Made by a program: the position numbers and the translations under genes
In this document: piece after piece, positions 15,089-24,833 of the stretch
Position numbering within the stretch: the first letter of the stretch is position 1
How the letters are laid out: each line of letters begins with the position of its first letter
The notes under the pieces: model-generated
Databases searched by the model: none
Seen by the model: the letters and a program-made list of their open reading frames with translations, nothing else
What the model was told of the DNA's origin: nothing
NCBI RefSeq assembly: GCF_006636205.1
Contig: NZ_VIGB01000003.1
Location: 496,001 to 560,000, forward strand
Direction of reading: 5' to 3'
DNA: 64,000 nt
From: Kitasatospora acidiphila
GTDB taxonomy: Bacteria; Actinomycetota; Actinomycetes; Streptomycetales; Streptomycetaceae

Positions 15089-17521
15089 TCAGCTGCCGAG
15101 CGGCAGCTCCAGCTCCGCCCAGACCACCTTGCCGTCCTTGGTCGGCCGGCTGCCCCAGCGGTGGGCCAGCTCGTTCACCAGGTACATCCCCCGCCCGCCC
15201 TCGTCCTCCGAGCCGGCCGGGCGCAGCCGGGGCTGCTGGCGCCCGGTGTCGCCGACCTCCAGGGTGAGCGTGCGGTCCCGGAAGAGCCGCAGCCGCAGCG
15301 GCTCGCCGCCGTGCACCAGGGCGTTGGTGACCAGCTCGCTGACCAGCAGCTCGGCGAAGTCGGCCAGCGGGGTCAGGCCCCAGGCCGTCAGCGCGCCACG
15401 GGTGAACCGGCGGGCCGCGGCCGGGATCGGGCCCTCGCCGGTCAGCGGCAGGGTGGCGATCCGGTCCCGGGGCACCGGCAGCGCCCGGGCCATGATCATC
15501 GCTACGTCGTCCTCGCTGCCGTCGCGGACCAGGGCGGAGATGACCGCGTCGCTGTGCGCCTCCAGCGTGCGGCCGCGCGCGGCCAGGGTGGCGCACAGCT
15601 GGTCGATGCCCTCGTCGATGTCGGCGCCTCGGCGTTCCACCAGGCCGTCGGTGTAGAGGGCCAGGATGCCGCCCTCGGGCAGGCCGAACTCGGTGTTCTC
15701 GAAGACTGCGCCGCCGACCCCGAGCGGCACCCCGGGCGGGGTCTCCAGCACCCGGGCCTCGCCCGAGGGGCCCATCACCACCGGCGGCAGGTGCCCGGCG
15801 CTGGCCACCGTGCAGCTGCGGTCCACCGGGTCGTAGACCGCGCAGACGCAGGTGGCGAACTGGCCCTCGCCGATCCCGTTGGCGGTCTCGTCCAGCCGGG
15901 CCAGCACCTGGGCCGGCGGCATGTCCAGGGTGGCCAGGGTGCGGGCGACGGTGCGCAGCTGGCCCATGGTGGCGGCGGCCCGGATGCCGTGGCCCATCAC
16001 GTCGCCGACCACCAGCGCGACCCGCCCGCAGGAGAGCGGCACCACGTCGAACCAGTCACCGCCGACCTCGCTGACCACGCTGCTCGGCAGGTAGCGGTAG
16101 GCGATCTCCAGGCCGAGGGTGCGGTGGATCTCCTGCGGCAGCAGGCTGCGCTGCAGGGTGAGCGCGGTGTCCCGCTCCCGCCGGTAGAGCCGGGCGTTGT
16201 CGATGCTGACGGCGGTGCGGGCGACCAGCTCCTCGGCCAGCGCCACATCGGCCTCGCCGAACGGCACCGGGTTGCGGGCGCGGATGAACTCGGCGCCGCC
16301 CAGCACCATGCCGCGGGCCAGCAGCGGGACCAGCAGGTAGGAGTGCAGGCCGGCGGCGAGCGCGGGTTCGACCCGCTCCTGGCGGGCCGCGATGGTCCGC
16401 AGCTTGGCCTCGTCCATGTGGGGGACGTAGAGCGTGCGGCCGCTGCGCAGGCTCTTGGTGTACACCCGGCTGGATTCGTAGGCGGTGGTCTCGCCGATGG
16501 CGTCGGCGGCTTGGGTGAGCGCGTCCTCGTACGCCTCGCCGGCCGCCACCGCGCGCAGCAGCACGCCCTGGTCGGGCGCCAGCACGCCGGGTTCCTCGCC
16601 CTGCAGGATCGGGTCGAGCAGGTCGACGGTGGCGAAGTCGGCGAACCGCGGCACGACTGCGGCGATCAGCTCCTCGGCGGTCCGCTGCATGTCCAGCGTG
16701 GTGCCGATCCGGGCGTTGGCCTGGGCCAGCAGGGTGAGCCGCTCCTGGGCGCGGGCGGCGCGGGCCTCGGCCTGGAACCGCTCGGTGACGTCGATGATCG
16801 AGGAGCTGACGCCGAGCACCCGCCCGGCCGGGTCGGCGAGCCGGAAGTAGGAGGCCGACCAGGCGTGGTCGTGGCCGGGGTCTCCCGGGGTGCGGCCGTG
16901 CGAGCGGGCGTCCAGCACCGGCTCACCGGTGAGCAGCACGTGGCGCATCACGGCCTCGACCTCGGTGGCGTTGATGCCGGGCAGTACGACGTTGATCCGG
17001 TGGCCGAGGTGGTCGGCGACCGGCAGGCCGTTGAACCGGGCGAGCGCTTCGTTGAGCCGGACGAAGCGCAACTCGGTGTCGTAGACGGCCAGGCCGATCG
17101 GGGACTGGGTGAAGAAGCCGTCCAGCACGGCGAGGTTGGCCTCGACCTGCTGGACGGCTTGCACGTCGGTGCCGGTGGCCAGCACCAGCGGGCGGCCGCC
17201 CGGGCCGCTGATGCCGTAGGTGCGCAGCTCCAGCCGGACTTCATGGCCGTCCTTGTGCCGGACCGGGAAGACCCCGGACCAGCGGCGGCCGCCGAGCACC
17301 CGCTCGTAGAGACCCATCGCCGCGCCGCGCTGCTGCTCGGTGGTGAGCAGCGGAGCCGCACGCTGCCCGACGATCTCGTCCGCCGACCAGCCGAGCAGCC
17401 GTTCGGCGTCCTCACTCCAGTGCAGCACCACGCCGTCGGCGTCGAGCAGGGCGGTGGCGAGCGGGACCAGGCGGTGGCCGTTCAGGCGGGCGGGGTCGAT
17501 GTGCGGTGCTGGTGTGTCCAT
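15089..17521 (-). CDS. PAS-PAS-GAF-SpoIIE phosphatase-RsbW-like ATPase multidomain regulator
   Basis: An 810-residue cytoplasmic signalling protein. From N to C it has two PAS-like domains (about 15-130 and 135-260; DGVVLHWSEDAERLLGWS is the first PAS core), a GAF domain (about 275-440), a SpoIIE-type PP2C phosphatase (about 465-675; VGDVMGHGIRAAATM and ALYTDGLVERRG carry metal-binding Asp residues) and a C-terminal HATPase of the RsbW anti-sigma type (LLVSELVTNALVHGG, then GRGMYLVNELAHRWG). Such proteins dephosphorylate anti-anti-sigma factors in partner-switching stress pathways. No cognate anti-sigma antagonist or sigma gene is nearby. The ATG at 17521 is preferred over the TTG two codons upstream. 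Confidence 0.92.
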   Translation of the reverse strand: MDTPAPHIDPARLNGHRLVPLATALLDADGVVLHWSEDAERLLGWSADEIVGQRAAPLLTTEQQRGAAMGLYERVLGGRRWSGVFPVRHKDGHEVRLELRTYGISGPGGRPLVLATGTDVQAVQQVEANLAVLDGFFTQSPIGLAVYDTELRFVRLNEALARFNGLPVADHLGHRINVVLPGINATEVEAVMRHVLLTGEPVLDARSHGRTPGDPGHDHAWSASYFRLADPAGRVLGVSSSIIDVTERFQAEARAARAQERLTLLAQANARIGTTLDMQRTAEELIAAVVPRFADFATVDLLDPILQGEEPGVLAPDQGVLLRAVAAGEAYEDALTQAADAIGETTAYESSRVYTKSLRSGRTLYVPHMDEAKLRTIAARQERVEPALAAGLHSYLLVPLLARGMVLGGAEFIRARNPVPFGEADVALAEELVARTAVSIDNARLYRRERDTALTLQRSLLPQEIHRTLGLEIAYRYLPSSVVSEVGGDWFDVVPLSCGRVALVVGDVMGHGIRAAATMGQLRTVARTLATLDMPPAQVLARLDETANGIGEGQFATCVCAVYDPVDRSCTVASAGHLPPVVMGPSGEARVLETPPGVPLGVGGAVFENTEFGLPEGGILALYTDGLVERRGADIDEGIDQLCATLAARGRTLEAHSDAVISALVRDGSEDDVAMIMARALPVPRDRIATLPLTGEGPIPAAARRFTRGALTAWGLTPLADFAELLVSELVTNALVHGGEPLRLRLFRDRTLTLEVGDTGRQQPRLRPAGSEDEGGRGMYLVNELAHRWGSRPTKDGKVVWAELELPLGS

Positions 17522-17608
17522 CGGCAACCACCCGGCGGCTCGGCTTCGGTCGGCTCGCTTCCAGGTTGCCTGGTGATGGGCGCGGCGGCGACCGGTGGTG
17601 ACCTCGGG

Positions 17609-18241
17609 TCAGTTCTGCTCCACCGGTACGGCGGCCGCGCCGTCCACGGCTGCCTGGAGCATCGCCGACCACTGCCTGACCACCCCGGACCGGCGCTGGG
17701 TGTCGTCGGTGAGCAGGTTGGCCAGGCCCAGGCCGCGGGCCAGGTCGAGGGTGGCCTGCACGGTCTCGCGGACGCCCGGGGTGCCCTCGTCGAGGCCGAG
17801 GAACTCCAGGGCGGCCCGGTGGGACTCGCGGCCGACCCGGTTCTCCAGGGCGATGATCCGGGCCCGCAGCGGCTCCTCGGTGGCGGCGGCCACCCACAGG
17901 TGCAGGGCGGCCCGGAACAGCGGGCCGGTGTAGAGGCGGATGATCAACTCCACCACCGCCTCGGTGCGGGCCGGACCGAGCGGCGGCAGCTCCCCGGTGT
18001 CGGCGCGCAGGGCGGCCAGCCGCTCGGCCGCCACGTGTTCGACGGCGGCGGTGAAGAGGTCCTCCCGGGTCGGGAAGTGGTGCTGGGCGGCACCGCGGGT
18101 GACACCGGCGCGTTCGGCCACCACGGTGACCGTGCTGCCGTTCCAGCCGAGCTCGGCCAGGCAGTCGACGGCGGCCTCCAGGAGCCGCTGGCGGGTGGCG
18201 CGGCTGCGGTCCTGCTGGGGGGTGCGGGCGGCGGTGCTCAT
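17609..18241 (-). CDS. TetR-family regulator of the acyl-CoA operon
   Basis: A 210-residue TetR regulator, starting at the ATG at 18241. The helix-turn-helix is VTVVAERAGVTRGAAQHHFP (about residues 38-57). It is the last gene of the minus-strand acyl-CoA catabolic cluster, after the CoA ligase, and most probably controls that cluster with an acyl-CoA as ligand, as FadR/LiuR-like TetR proteins do. Confidence 0.9.
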   Translation of the reverse strand: MSTAARTPQQDRSRATRQRLLEAAVDCLAELGWNGSTVTVVAERAGVTRGAAQHHFPTREDLFTAAVEHVAAERLAALRADTGELPPLGPARTEAVVELIIRLYTGPLFRAALHLWVAAATEEPLRARIIALENRVGRESHRAALEFLGLDEGTPGVRETVQATLDLARGLGLANLLTDDTQRRSGVVRQWSAMLQAAVDGAAAVPVEQN

Positions 18242-18337
18242 GACGGTGCGGTCCTTCGGTGGTCCAACGGCGGCACGGGTGACGGGGCCCGGCCACCGCA
18301 TCTTCGCAGACGGCGGCCGGGGTGCGCCTTGGGGCGG

Positions 18338-19915
18338 CTAGCGCCCACGCAGCTCACGGCGGAGGATCTTGCCACTGGCGGACTTGGGCACCGCGCTCAG
18401 GAAGTCGACGAAACGGACCTTCTTGTACGGGGCGACCCGGTCGGCCACGTAGGCGATCACCTCCGTCTCGGTGAGGCTGCTGCCCGCCGCCCGCACCACG
18501 AAGGCCTTGGGGCGCTCGGTGCCCTCCGCGTCGGTGACGCCGACCACGGCGGCGTCCACGATCTGCGGGTGGGTCAGCAGCAGGGCCTCAAGCTCGGCCG
18601 GGGCGACCTGGTAGCCCTTGTACTTGATCAGCTCCTTCACCCGATCGATGACATGCAGATAGCCGTTCTCGTCCTGGTAGCCGATGTCGCCGGTGTGCAG
18701 CCAGCCGTCCGCGTCGATCATCGCGGAGGTGTCGGTGGGGCGGCCGAGGTAACCCTTCATCACCTGCGGTCCGCGGATCAGGATCTCGCCGGACACCCCG
18801 ACGCCGGCGTCGGTCTCCAGGCCGTCGGTGCTGATCACCCGCAGCTCGGTGCCGGCGATCAGCTTGCCGACCCCGCCGGGCGCCCGGTTCGGGTCGTCGA
18901 GCAGGTCGACATGGCTGGCGGGTGACAGCTCGGTCATGCCGTAGCCCTGCTGGATGGCCGGGAGCTTCAGCCGGGCCGCGGCGACGGCGGCCAGCTCGGC
19001 GTCCAGCGGGGCGGCGGCGCTGAGCACGTAGCGCAGCGAGGAGAGGTCGAACCGGTCCACCATCGGGTGCTTGGCCAGCGCCAGCACCACCGGCGGCGCC
19101 ACCAGTAGGCCCTCCACCTGGTACTGCTGGATCACGGTCAGGAACTGCTCCAAGTCGAACCGGGGCAGCACGATCACGGTGCCGCCGGCCCGCAGCGGGC
19201 GGTGCATCAGCATCGTCAGGCCGTAGATGTGGAAGTACGGCAGGACGGCGAGCATCCGCTCGCCGGGGCGGACCGGGCGCACTGCGTCCACCTGGCTCAG
19301 GTTGGTGGCGATCGACTGGTGAGTGAGCATCACCCCCTTGGGCAGGCCGGTGGTGCCGCTGGAGTAGGGCAGCGCGGCCAGGTCGGTGGCCGGGGCGATG
19401 GCCGGCACCGGGGCCGGGGTGGTGGCGGGCAGGTCGCCGAGGGTGCGGTGGCCGGCCCCGGGTGCGCCGGCGGCCAGGTCGAGCAGGAGGACCTCGCGCA
19501 CCTTCGGGCCGCCGTCTGCGGTGGCGGCCAGTGAGACCGGCAGCAGCACCTCGGCCGTGATGATCCACTGGGCGCGGCTGTCCCGCAGCTGGTCGGCCAA
19601 CTCGCCCGGGGTGGCGAGTGAGGAGACGGTGGTGAGCACGGCGCCGGCCCGGCTGACGGCGTAGACCGCGACCGGGTAGGCGATCGAGTTGGGGCTGTGC
19701 AGCGCCACGACGTCCCCCGCCGCCACCCCGGCCGCGGCCAGTCCGGCGGCCACCCGCTCGACGGCGTCGGCCAGTTGGGCGTAGCTCAGGCTCTCACCGG
19801 TGACGCCGTCGATCAGCGCGGGTGCCTCACCGAACCGGCTGGCGCCGCCCAGTACCGCCTCATGGAGTGGCAGTTCGACCAGGGGGACATCGGGGAACTC
19901 GCTGCGAAAAGCCAT
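18338..19915 (-). CDS. Acyl-CoA ligase (4-coumarate/fatty acid-CoA ligase type)
   Basis: A 525-residue ANL-superfamily enzyme. It carries the AMP-binding motif LPYSSGTTGLPKGVMLTH (about 165-182), GYGMTELSPAS, WLHTGDIGYQDENG and the C-terminal catalytic Lys in PKSASGKILRRELR. It activates a carboxylic acid to its CoA thioester with ATP. Being in one operon with an acyl-CoA dehydrogenase, biotin-dependent carboxylase and AtuA-like protein, it would load the branched or terpenoid acid that the others degrade. ATG 19915 is chosen; the open frame upstream has no homology-like sequence. Confidence 0.92.
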   Translation of the reverse strand: MAFRSEFPDVPLVELPLHEAVLGGASRFGEAPALIDGVTGESLSYAQLADAVERVAAGLAAAGVAAGDVVALHSPNSIAYPVAVYAVSRAGAVLTTVSSLATPGELADQLRDSRAQWIITAEVLLPVSLAATADGGPKVREVLLLDLAAGAPGAGHRTLGDLPATTPAPVPAIAPATDLAALPYSSGTTGLPKGVMLTHQSIATNLSQVDAVRPVRPGERMLAVLPYFHIYGLTMLMHRPLRAGGTVIVLPRFDLEQFLTVIQQYQVEGLLVAPPVVLALAKHPMVDRFDLSSLRYVLSAAAPLDAELAAVAAARLKLPAIQQGYGMTELSPASHVDLLDDPNRAPGGVGKLIAGTELRVISTDGLETDAGVGVSGEILIRGPQVMKGYLGRPTDTSAMIDADGWLHTGDIGYQDENGYLHVIDRVKELIKYKGYQVAPAELEALLLTHPQIVDAAVVGVTDAEGTERPKAFVVRAAGSSLTETEVIAYVADRVAPYKKVRFVDFLSAVPKSASGKILRRELRGR

Positions 19916-20020
19916 CGCCACTCCTGCTACTGGGTGTCCGGATCTGACGCGCACCGCGGTGGCGCCGGCTGCCGAAGGTGCTGCTACCCCGGTGCCCGGC
20001 GCCCACACGCGCCTTCACTC

Positions 20021-21193
20021 TCAGTAGGACCGGGGCAGCCCGAGGGAGTGCTGGGCAACGTAGTTGAGGATCATCTCACGGCTGACCGGGGCCACCCGGC
20101 CGACCCGAGTGGCGCTCAGCAGGGCGGCCAGACCGTACTCCTGGGTCAGCCCGTTGCCGCCCAGGGTCTGCACGGCCTGGTCGACGGACCGGGTGGCGGC
20201 CTCGCCGGAGGCGTACTTGGCCATGTTGGCGGCCTCCCCGGCGGCCAGGTCGTCGCCCGCGTCATAGAGGTGGGCGGCCTTGCGCATCATCAGCCGGGCC
20301 AGCTCGACCTCGATGTGGCACTGGGCGAGCGGGTGGGCCAGGCCCTGGTGGGAGCCGATCGGGGCGTTCCAGACGGTACGGGTCTTGGCGTACTCCACGG
20401 CGGTGTTGAGCGCCTGCCGGGCCACGCCGAGGGAGAACGCGGCGGTCATGATGCGCTCCGGGTTGAGCCCGGCGAACAGCTGCAGCAGGCCGGCGTTCTC
20501 GTCGCCCACCAGCGCGTCGGCGGGCAGCCGGACATCGTCCAGGAAGACCTGGAACTGGCGCTCGGGCGAGACGAGTTCCATCGGGATCGGCCGGTACTCG
20601 AAGCCGGGGGTGTCCAGCGGCGTGATGAACAGGGCCGGCTTGAGCTTGCCGGTGCGCGCGTCCGCGGTGCGGCCGACCACCAGCACCGCGTCGGCGCCGT
20701 CGAGGCCGGAGATGAAGACCTTGCGGCCGTTCAGCACCCAGTCCTCGCCGTCCCGCTTGGCCACGGTGCTGAGCCGGTGCGAGTTGGAGCCGGCGTCCGG
20801 CTCGGTGATGGCGAAGGCCATCCGGCGGCTGCCGTCGGCCAGCGAGGGCAGCCAGGAGCGCTTCTGCTCCTCGGTGCCGAACCGGGCGATGATGGTGCCG
20901 CAGATCGCCGGGGTGACCACCAGCATCAGCAGCGGGCAGCCGACGGTGCCCAACTCCTCCAGCACGATCGACAGTTCGTAGACGCCGGCGCCACCGCCGC
21001 CGTACTCCTCGGGCAGGTTGACGCCGAGGAAGCCCAGCTTGCCGGCCTCGCGCCAGAGTTCGTCGGTCTGCTCGCCGGCGCGGGCCTTGGCCTGGAAGTA
21101 GCTCGCGCCGAAGCGGCGGCCCAGATCGCCGACCGCCTTGCGCAGCGCGATCCGTTCGGGGGTTTCGATCAGCGGGCTCTCGGTGCTGGTCAT
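20021..21193 (-). CDS. Acyl-CoA dehydrogenase
   Basis: A 390-residue FAD-dependent acyl-CoA dehydrogenase. It shows MAFAITEPDAGSNSHRLSTV (substrate/FAD loop), the NGRKVFISG strand, TLGGNGLTQEYGLAALL near the active site and the C-terminal VGRVAPVSREMILNYVAQH. It should introduce the 2,3 double bond into the CoA ester made by the ligase; the product type (3-methylcrotonyl-like or citronellyl/geranyl-like) would be the substrate of the carboxylase in the same operon. ATG 21193 is preferred to the adjacent GTG. Confidence 0.92.
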   Translation of the reverse strand: MTSTESPLIETPERIALRKAVGDLGRRFGASYFQAKARAGEQTDELWREAGKLGFLGVNLPEEYGGGGAGVYELSIVLEELGTVGCPLLMLVVTPAICGTIIARFGTEEQKRSWLPSLADGSRRMAFAITEPDAGSNSHRLSTVAKRDGEDWVLNGRKVFISGLDGADAVLVVGRTADARTGKLKPALFITPLDTPGFEYRPIPMELVSPERQFQVFLDDVRLPADALVGDENAGLLQLFAGLNPERIMTAAFSLGVARQALNTAVEYAKTRTVWNAPIGSHQGLAHPLAQCHIEVELARLMMRKAAHLYDAGDDLAAGEAANMAKYASGEAATRSVDQAVQTLGGNGLTQEYGLAALLSATRVGRVAPVSREMILNYVAQHSLGLPRSY

Positions 21194-21263
21194 CACGGGG
21201 ACTCCTGTTCGGTCAGCGGTTCGTGGTGGCTCAACTGGTCCAACTCGGGCTCGGCGGCGGTGG

Positions 21264-23177
21264 TTACGACTCGGCGGGGGCCACCACGGCCAGCAGGGCG
21301 CCGGGTTCGACCTGCTGGCCGCGGGCGGCGCGCAGTTCGGTGAGCAGGCCGTCGACCGGTGCCACGACCTGGTGCTCCATCTTCATCGCCTCCAGCCAGA
21401 GCAGCGGCTGACCGGCCGTCACCTGCTCGCCCACGGCTGCGCCGAGGCGGATCACCGTCCCCGGCATCGGGGCCAGCAGGGCGCCGGGCAGCTGCTGGTC
21501 GACCGGCTCCGAGAAGCGCGGCAGCGCGGTCAGCACCAGCGACCGGCCCGGGGTGTCCAGGTGCACCTCGGTGCCGTGGACGGCCACCTCGATGGTGCGG
21601 CTGATCCCGTCCAGCTCCAGCACCACCCGGTCCGGCGCGGCCGCCAGCAGCCGCACGCCGGGGTGGTCCTCGGCCTGGAGGCCGGCTCGGGTGATGCGGT
21701 AGCGGACCGTCAACTCCTCGCCTTCTGCTGTGCGGTAGCGCTTGACCTGGGGCTGCGAGGGCAGATTGCGCCAGCCGCCGGGCAGTGCGCCGCGGCGGCC
21801 GGCGGCGTCGGCCAGAGCGGCGGCGAGCGCGGCCAGTGGCAGGGCGCCCTTGTCGGTGGCGGGCAGCAGGTCGGCCGCGTGCTCGGCGAGGAAGGCGGTG
21901 TCCACTCGCCCGGCTATGAAGGCGGGATGGCGAAGCGCCCGGACCAGCAGGTCACGGTTGGTGCCCAGGCCGTGGATCCGGGCCCGGGCCAGTGCGCCGG
22001 ACAGCTTGCGGGCGGCGGCGGCCCGGGTCGGGGCCCAGGCGATCACCTTCGCCAGCATCGGGTCGTAGTGGATGGACACCGTACTGCCGTCCACCACACC
22101 GGAGTCCACCCGCAGCCCGTCGCCGGCCGGCAGGTCGAAGCGGTGCAGGGTGCCGCTCTGCGGCTGCCAGCCGGCGGCCGGGTCCTCGGCGTAGAGGCGG
22201 GCCTCGATGGCGTGGCCGTGCGGCTCGGGGGCCCGCTCGGGCAGTGGCTCGCCTTCGGCGACGGCGAGTTGCAGGGCGACCAGGTCGACTCCGGTGACCG
22301 CCTCGGTGACCGGGTGCTCGACTTGGAGTCGGGTGTTCATCTCCAGGAAGAAGAACCGGCCGTCGGGGGCCAGCAGGAACTCGGCGGTCCCGGCACCGGT
22401 GTAGCCGATCGCTCGGGCGGCGGCGGTGGCTGCCTCGGCCAACTCGGCGCGCAGCTCGGCGTCCAGACCGGGGGCCGGGGTCTCCTCGATCACCTTCTGG
22501 TGCCGCCGCTGCAGCGAGCAGTCGCGCTCGCCGAGCGCCCAGACGGTGCCGTGGGTGTCGGCGAGCAGTTGCACCTCGACATGGCGGCCGGTCGGCAGAT
22601 AGGGCTCCAGGAAGACCTCGCCGCTCCCGAAGGCTGCCGCGGCCTCGGCCTGTGCCATCGTCAACTGGTCGGTCAGGTCGCCCAGTTGGTTGACGATCCG
22701 CATGCCGCGACCGCCGCCGCCGGCGGCCGCCTTGACCAGCAGCGGCAGGTCCGCCTCGGTGGCGGCGGCCGGGTCGACGGGTTCCAGCACCGCCACGCCG
22801 GCTGCCGCCATCAGCCGCTTGGCGGCGGTCTTGGAGCCCATCGCGGCGATCGCCTCGGCACTGGGCCCGATCCAGGTCAGGCCGGCCGCCTGGACGGCGC
22901 GGGCGAACGCCGGGTCCTCGGAGAGGAATCCATAGCCGGGGTGGACGGCGTCGGCGCCGGCCGCGAGCGCCGCCGCCACCAGCAGGTCGGCCCGGAGGTA
23001 GGTGTCGCCGGGCGCGGCCCCGGGCAATCGGACGGCGCTGTCGGCCTCGCGGACGTGCGGGGCGTCGGCATCCGGGTCGGAGTACACCGCCACGGTGGCG
23101 ATTCCGAGGTCGCGGCAGGTGCGGAAGATCCGCCGGGCGATCTCGCCCCGATTGGCGACCAGCAGGCTGGAGATCAT
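21264..23177 (-). CDS. Acyl-CoA carboxylase alpha subunit (biotin carboxylase + biotin carrier)
   Basis: A 637-residue alpha subunit. The N-terminal biotin carboxylase has LVANRGEIARRIFRTCRD, the ATP-grasp Gly-rich loop AAAGGGGRGMRIV and EMNTRLQVEHPVTE; the C-terminal biotinyl domain has the LEAMKMEHQVV attachment site with the target Lys in AMKM. The ATG at 23177 has GAGGGA about ten bases upstream, so it is preferred to the ATG at 23195, which abuts the carboxyltransferase stop. It pairs with the carboxyltransferase encoded just upstream. The 3-methylcrotonyl/geranyl-CoA carboxylase class fits the operon better than acetyl/propionyl-CoA carboxylase. Confidence 0.92.
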   Translation of the reverse strand: MISSLLVANRGEIARRIFRTCRDLGIATVAVYSDPDADAPHVREADSAVRLPGAAPGDTYLRADLLVAAALAAGADAVHPGYGFLSEDPAFARAVQAAGLTWIGPSAEAIAAMGSKTAAKRLMAAAGVAVLEPVDPAAATEADLPLLVKAAAGGGGRGMRIVNQLGDLTDQLTMAQAEAAAAFGSGEVFLEPYLPTGRHVEVQLLADTHGTVWALGERDCSLQRRHQKVIEETPAPGLDAELRAELAEAATAAARAIGYTGAGTAEFLLAPDGRFFFLEMNTRLQVEHPVTEAVTGVDLVALQLAVAEGEPLPERAPEPHGHAIEARLYAEDPAAGWQPQSGTLHRFDLPAGDGLRVDSGVVDGSTVSIHYDPMLAKVIAWAPTRAAAARKLSGALARARIHGLGTNRDLLVRALRHPAFIAGRVDTAFLAEHAADLLPATDKGALPLAALAAALADAAGRRGALPGGWRNLPSQPQVKRYRTAEGEELTVRYRITRAGLQAEDHPGVRLLAAAPDRVVLELDGISRTIEVAVHGTEVHLDTPGRSLVLTALPRFSEPVDQQLPGALLAPMPGTVIRLGAAVGEQVTAGQPLLWLEAMKMEHQVVAPVDGLLTELRAARGQQVEPGALLAVVAPAES

Positions 23178-23200
23178 GATCTGACGGTCCCTCATATCGG

Positions 23201-24799
23201 TCACATTCGGAAAACGCCGTAGCCGCGCGCCCCTTGGACGGGGGCGCTGTGGATGGCGGAGAGGCACAGGCCCAGCACGGTGCGGGTGTCGCGCGGGTCG
23301 ATCACCCCGTCGTCGTAGAGGCGACCGGAGAGGAAGGCGGGCAGCGACTCGGCCTCGATCTGCTGCTCCACCGCCGCGCGGATCGCCGCGTCCGCCTCCT
23401 CGTCGTACGGCCGGCCCTTGGCGGCGGCCGACTGGCGGGCCACGATCGAGAGCACGCCCGCGAGTTGCTGCGGTCCCATCACCGCCGACTTGGCGCTGGG
23501 CCAGGCGAACAGGAAGCGCGGCTCATAGGCCCGCCCGCACATGCCGTAGTGCCCGGCCCCGTAGGAGGCGCCGATCAGCACCGACAGATGCGGGACGGTG
23601 CTGTTGGAGACCGCGTTGATCATCATCGCGCCGTGCTTGATGATGCCGCCCTGCTCGTACTCCTTGCCGACCATGTAGCCGGTGGTGTTGTGCAGGAAGA
23701 CCAGCGGGATGTCCCGCTGGTTGGCCAACTGGATGAACTGCGTGGCCTTCTGCGACTCCTCGCTGAACAGCACGCCCTGCGCGTTGGCCAGGATGCCCAC
23801 CGGGTAGCCGAACATGGTGGCCCAGCCGGTGGCCAGGCTGCTGCCGTACCGCGGCTTGAACTCGTCGAAGTCCGAGTCGTCCACGATCCTGGCGATCACC
23901 TCGCGCGGATCGAAGGGCACCTTGAGGTCACCGGGGACGATGCCGAGCAGTTCCTCCTCGTCGTAGCGCGGCGGGGCGGCGGCCGGGTCGAGGCCGGGCC
24001 CGGCCTTGCGCCAGTGCAAGCGGTGCACGATCCGGCGGGCCTGGCGGATCGCGTCGGGCTCGTCCACCGCGAAGTAGTCGGCCAGGCCCGAGACTCGGGC
24101 GTGCATCTCGGCGCCGCCCAGCGACTCGTCGTCGCTCTCCTCGCCGGTGGCCATCTTCACCAGCGGCGGACCGCCCAGGAAGACCTTGGCCCGCTCCTTG
24201 ACCAGCACGGTGTGGTCGGACATGCCCGGCACATAGGCGCCGCCGGCGGTGGAGTTGCCGAACACCACCGCGATGGTGGGGATCCCGGCTGCGGAGAGCC
24301 GGGTGAGGTCACGGAAGAGTGCCCCGCCCGGGATGAAGATCTCCTTCTGGCTGGGCAGATCGGCCCCGCCGGACTCCACCAGGCTGATCACCGGCAGCCG
24401 GTTGCGCATCGCGATCTCGTTGGCCCGCAGCGACTTGCGCAGCGTCCACGGATTGCTGGCACCGCCGCGCACCGTCGGGTCGTTGGCGGTGATCAGGCAC
24501 TCGGTGCCGGCCACCGTGCCGATGCCGGTCACCAGGCCGGCGCCGACCGGGAATTCACTCCCCCAGGCTGCCAGCGGCGAGAGCTCCAGGAACGGCGAGT
24601 CCTCGTCGAGCAGCAGCTCGATCCGCTCCCGGGCCAGCAACTTGCCGCGCTTGTGGTGGCGTTCGACGTACTTGGGGCCGCCGCCGACCAGCGCCTTGGC
24701 GTGTTCGGCGTCCAGGTCGGCGAGTTTGGCGAGCATCGCGGTGCGGTGGGCGTGGTAGTCCGCCCCCGTCGGGTCGAGCCGGCTGGCCAGCACGGTCAT
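23201..24799 (-). CDS. Acyl-CoA carboxylase beta subunit (carboxyltransferase, methylcrotonyl/geranyl-CoA type)
   Basis: A 532-residue carboxyltransferase. It carries GGGPKYVERHHKRGKLLARE and the motif GGADLPSQKEIFIPGG, which is characteristic of the methylcrotonyl/geranyl-CoA carboxylase beta branch, plus VVFGNSTAGGAYVPGMSD for the oxyanion site and RVSGLADYFAVDEPDAI. It transfers carboxyl from biotin to the gamma carbon of a 3-methyl-2-enoyl-CoA. The stop lies 23 bases before the alpha subunit start, as expected for a coupled operon. Confidence 0.9.
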   Translation of the reverse strand: MTVLASRLDPTGADYHAHRTAMLAKLADLDAEHAKALVGGGPKYVERHHKRGKLLARERIELLLDEDSPFLELSPLAAWGSEFPVGAGLVTGIGTVAGTECLITANDPTVRGGASNPWTLRKSLRANEIAMRNRLPVISLVESGGADLPSQKEIFIPGGALFRDLTRLSAAGIPTIAVVFGNSTAGGAYVPGMSDHTVLVKERAKVFLGGPPLVKMATGEESDDESLGGAEMHARVSGLADYFAVDEPDAIRQARRIVHRLHWRKAGPGLDPAAAPPRYDEEELLGIVPGDLKVPFDPREVIARIVDDSDFDEFKPRYGSSLATGWATMFGYPVGILANAQGVLFSEESQKATQFIQLANQRDIPLVFLHNTTGYMVGKEYEQGGIIKHGAMMINAVSNSTVPHLSVLIGASYGAGHYGMCGRAYEPRFLFAWPSAKSAVMGPQQLAGVLSIVARQSAAAKGRPYDEEADAAIRAAVEQQIEAESLPAFLSGRLYDDGVIDPRDTRTVLGLCLSAIHSAPVQGARGYGVFRM

Positions 24800-24833
24800 G
24801 CGGTCACCAGCCCTTCGGTGGGCGCCGGTCGGG

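Noticed and set aside
15161..18925. 1254-residue plus-strand open frame
   Set aside because: It is antisense to the SpoIIE-family, TetR and CoA ligase genes and has Gly/Gln/Arg-rich shadow composition.
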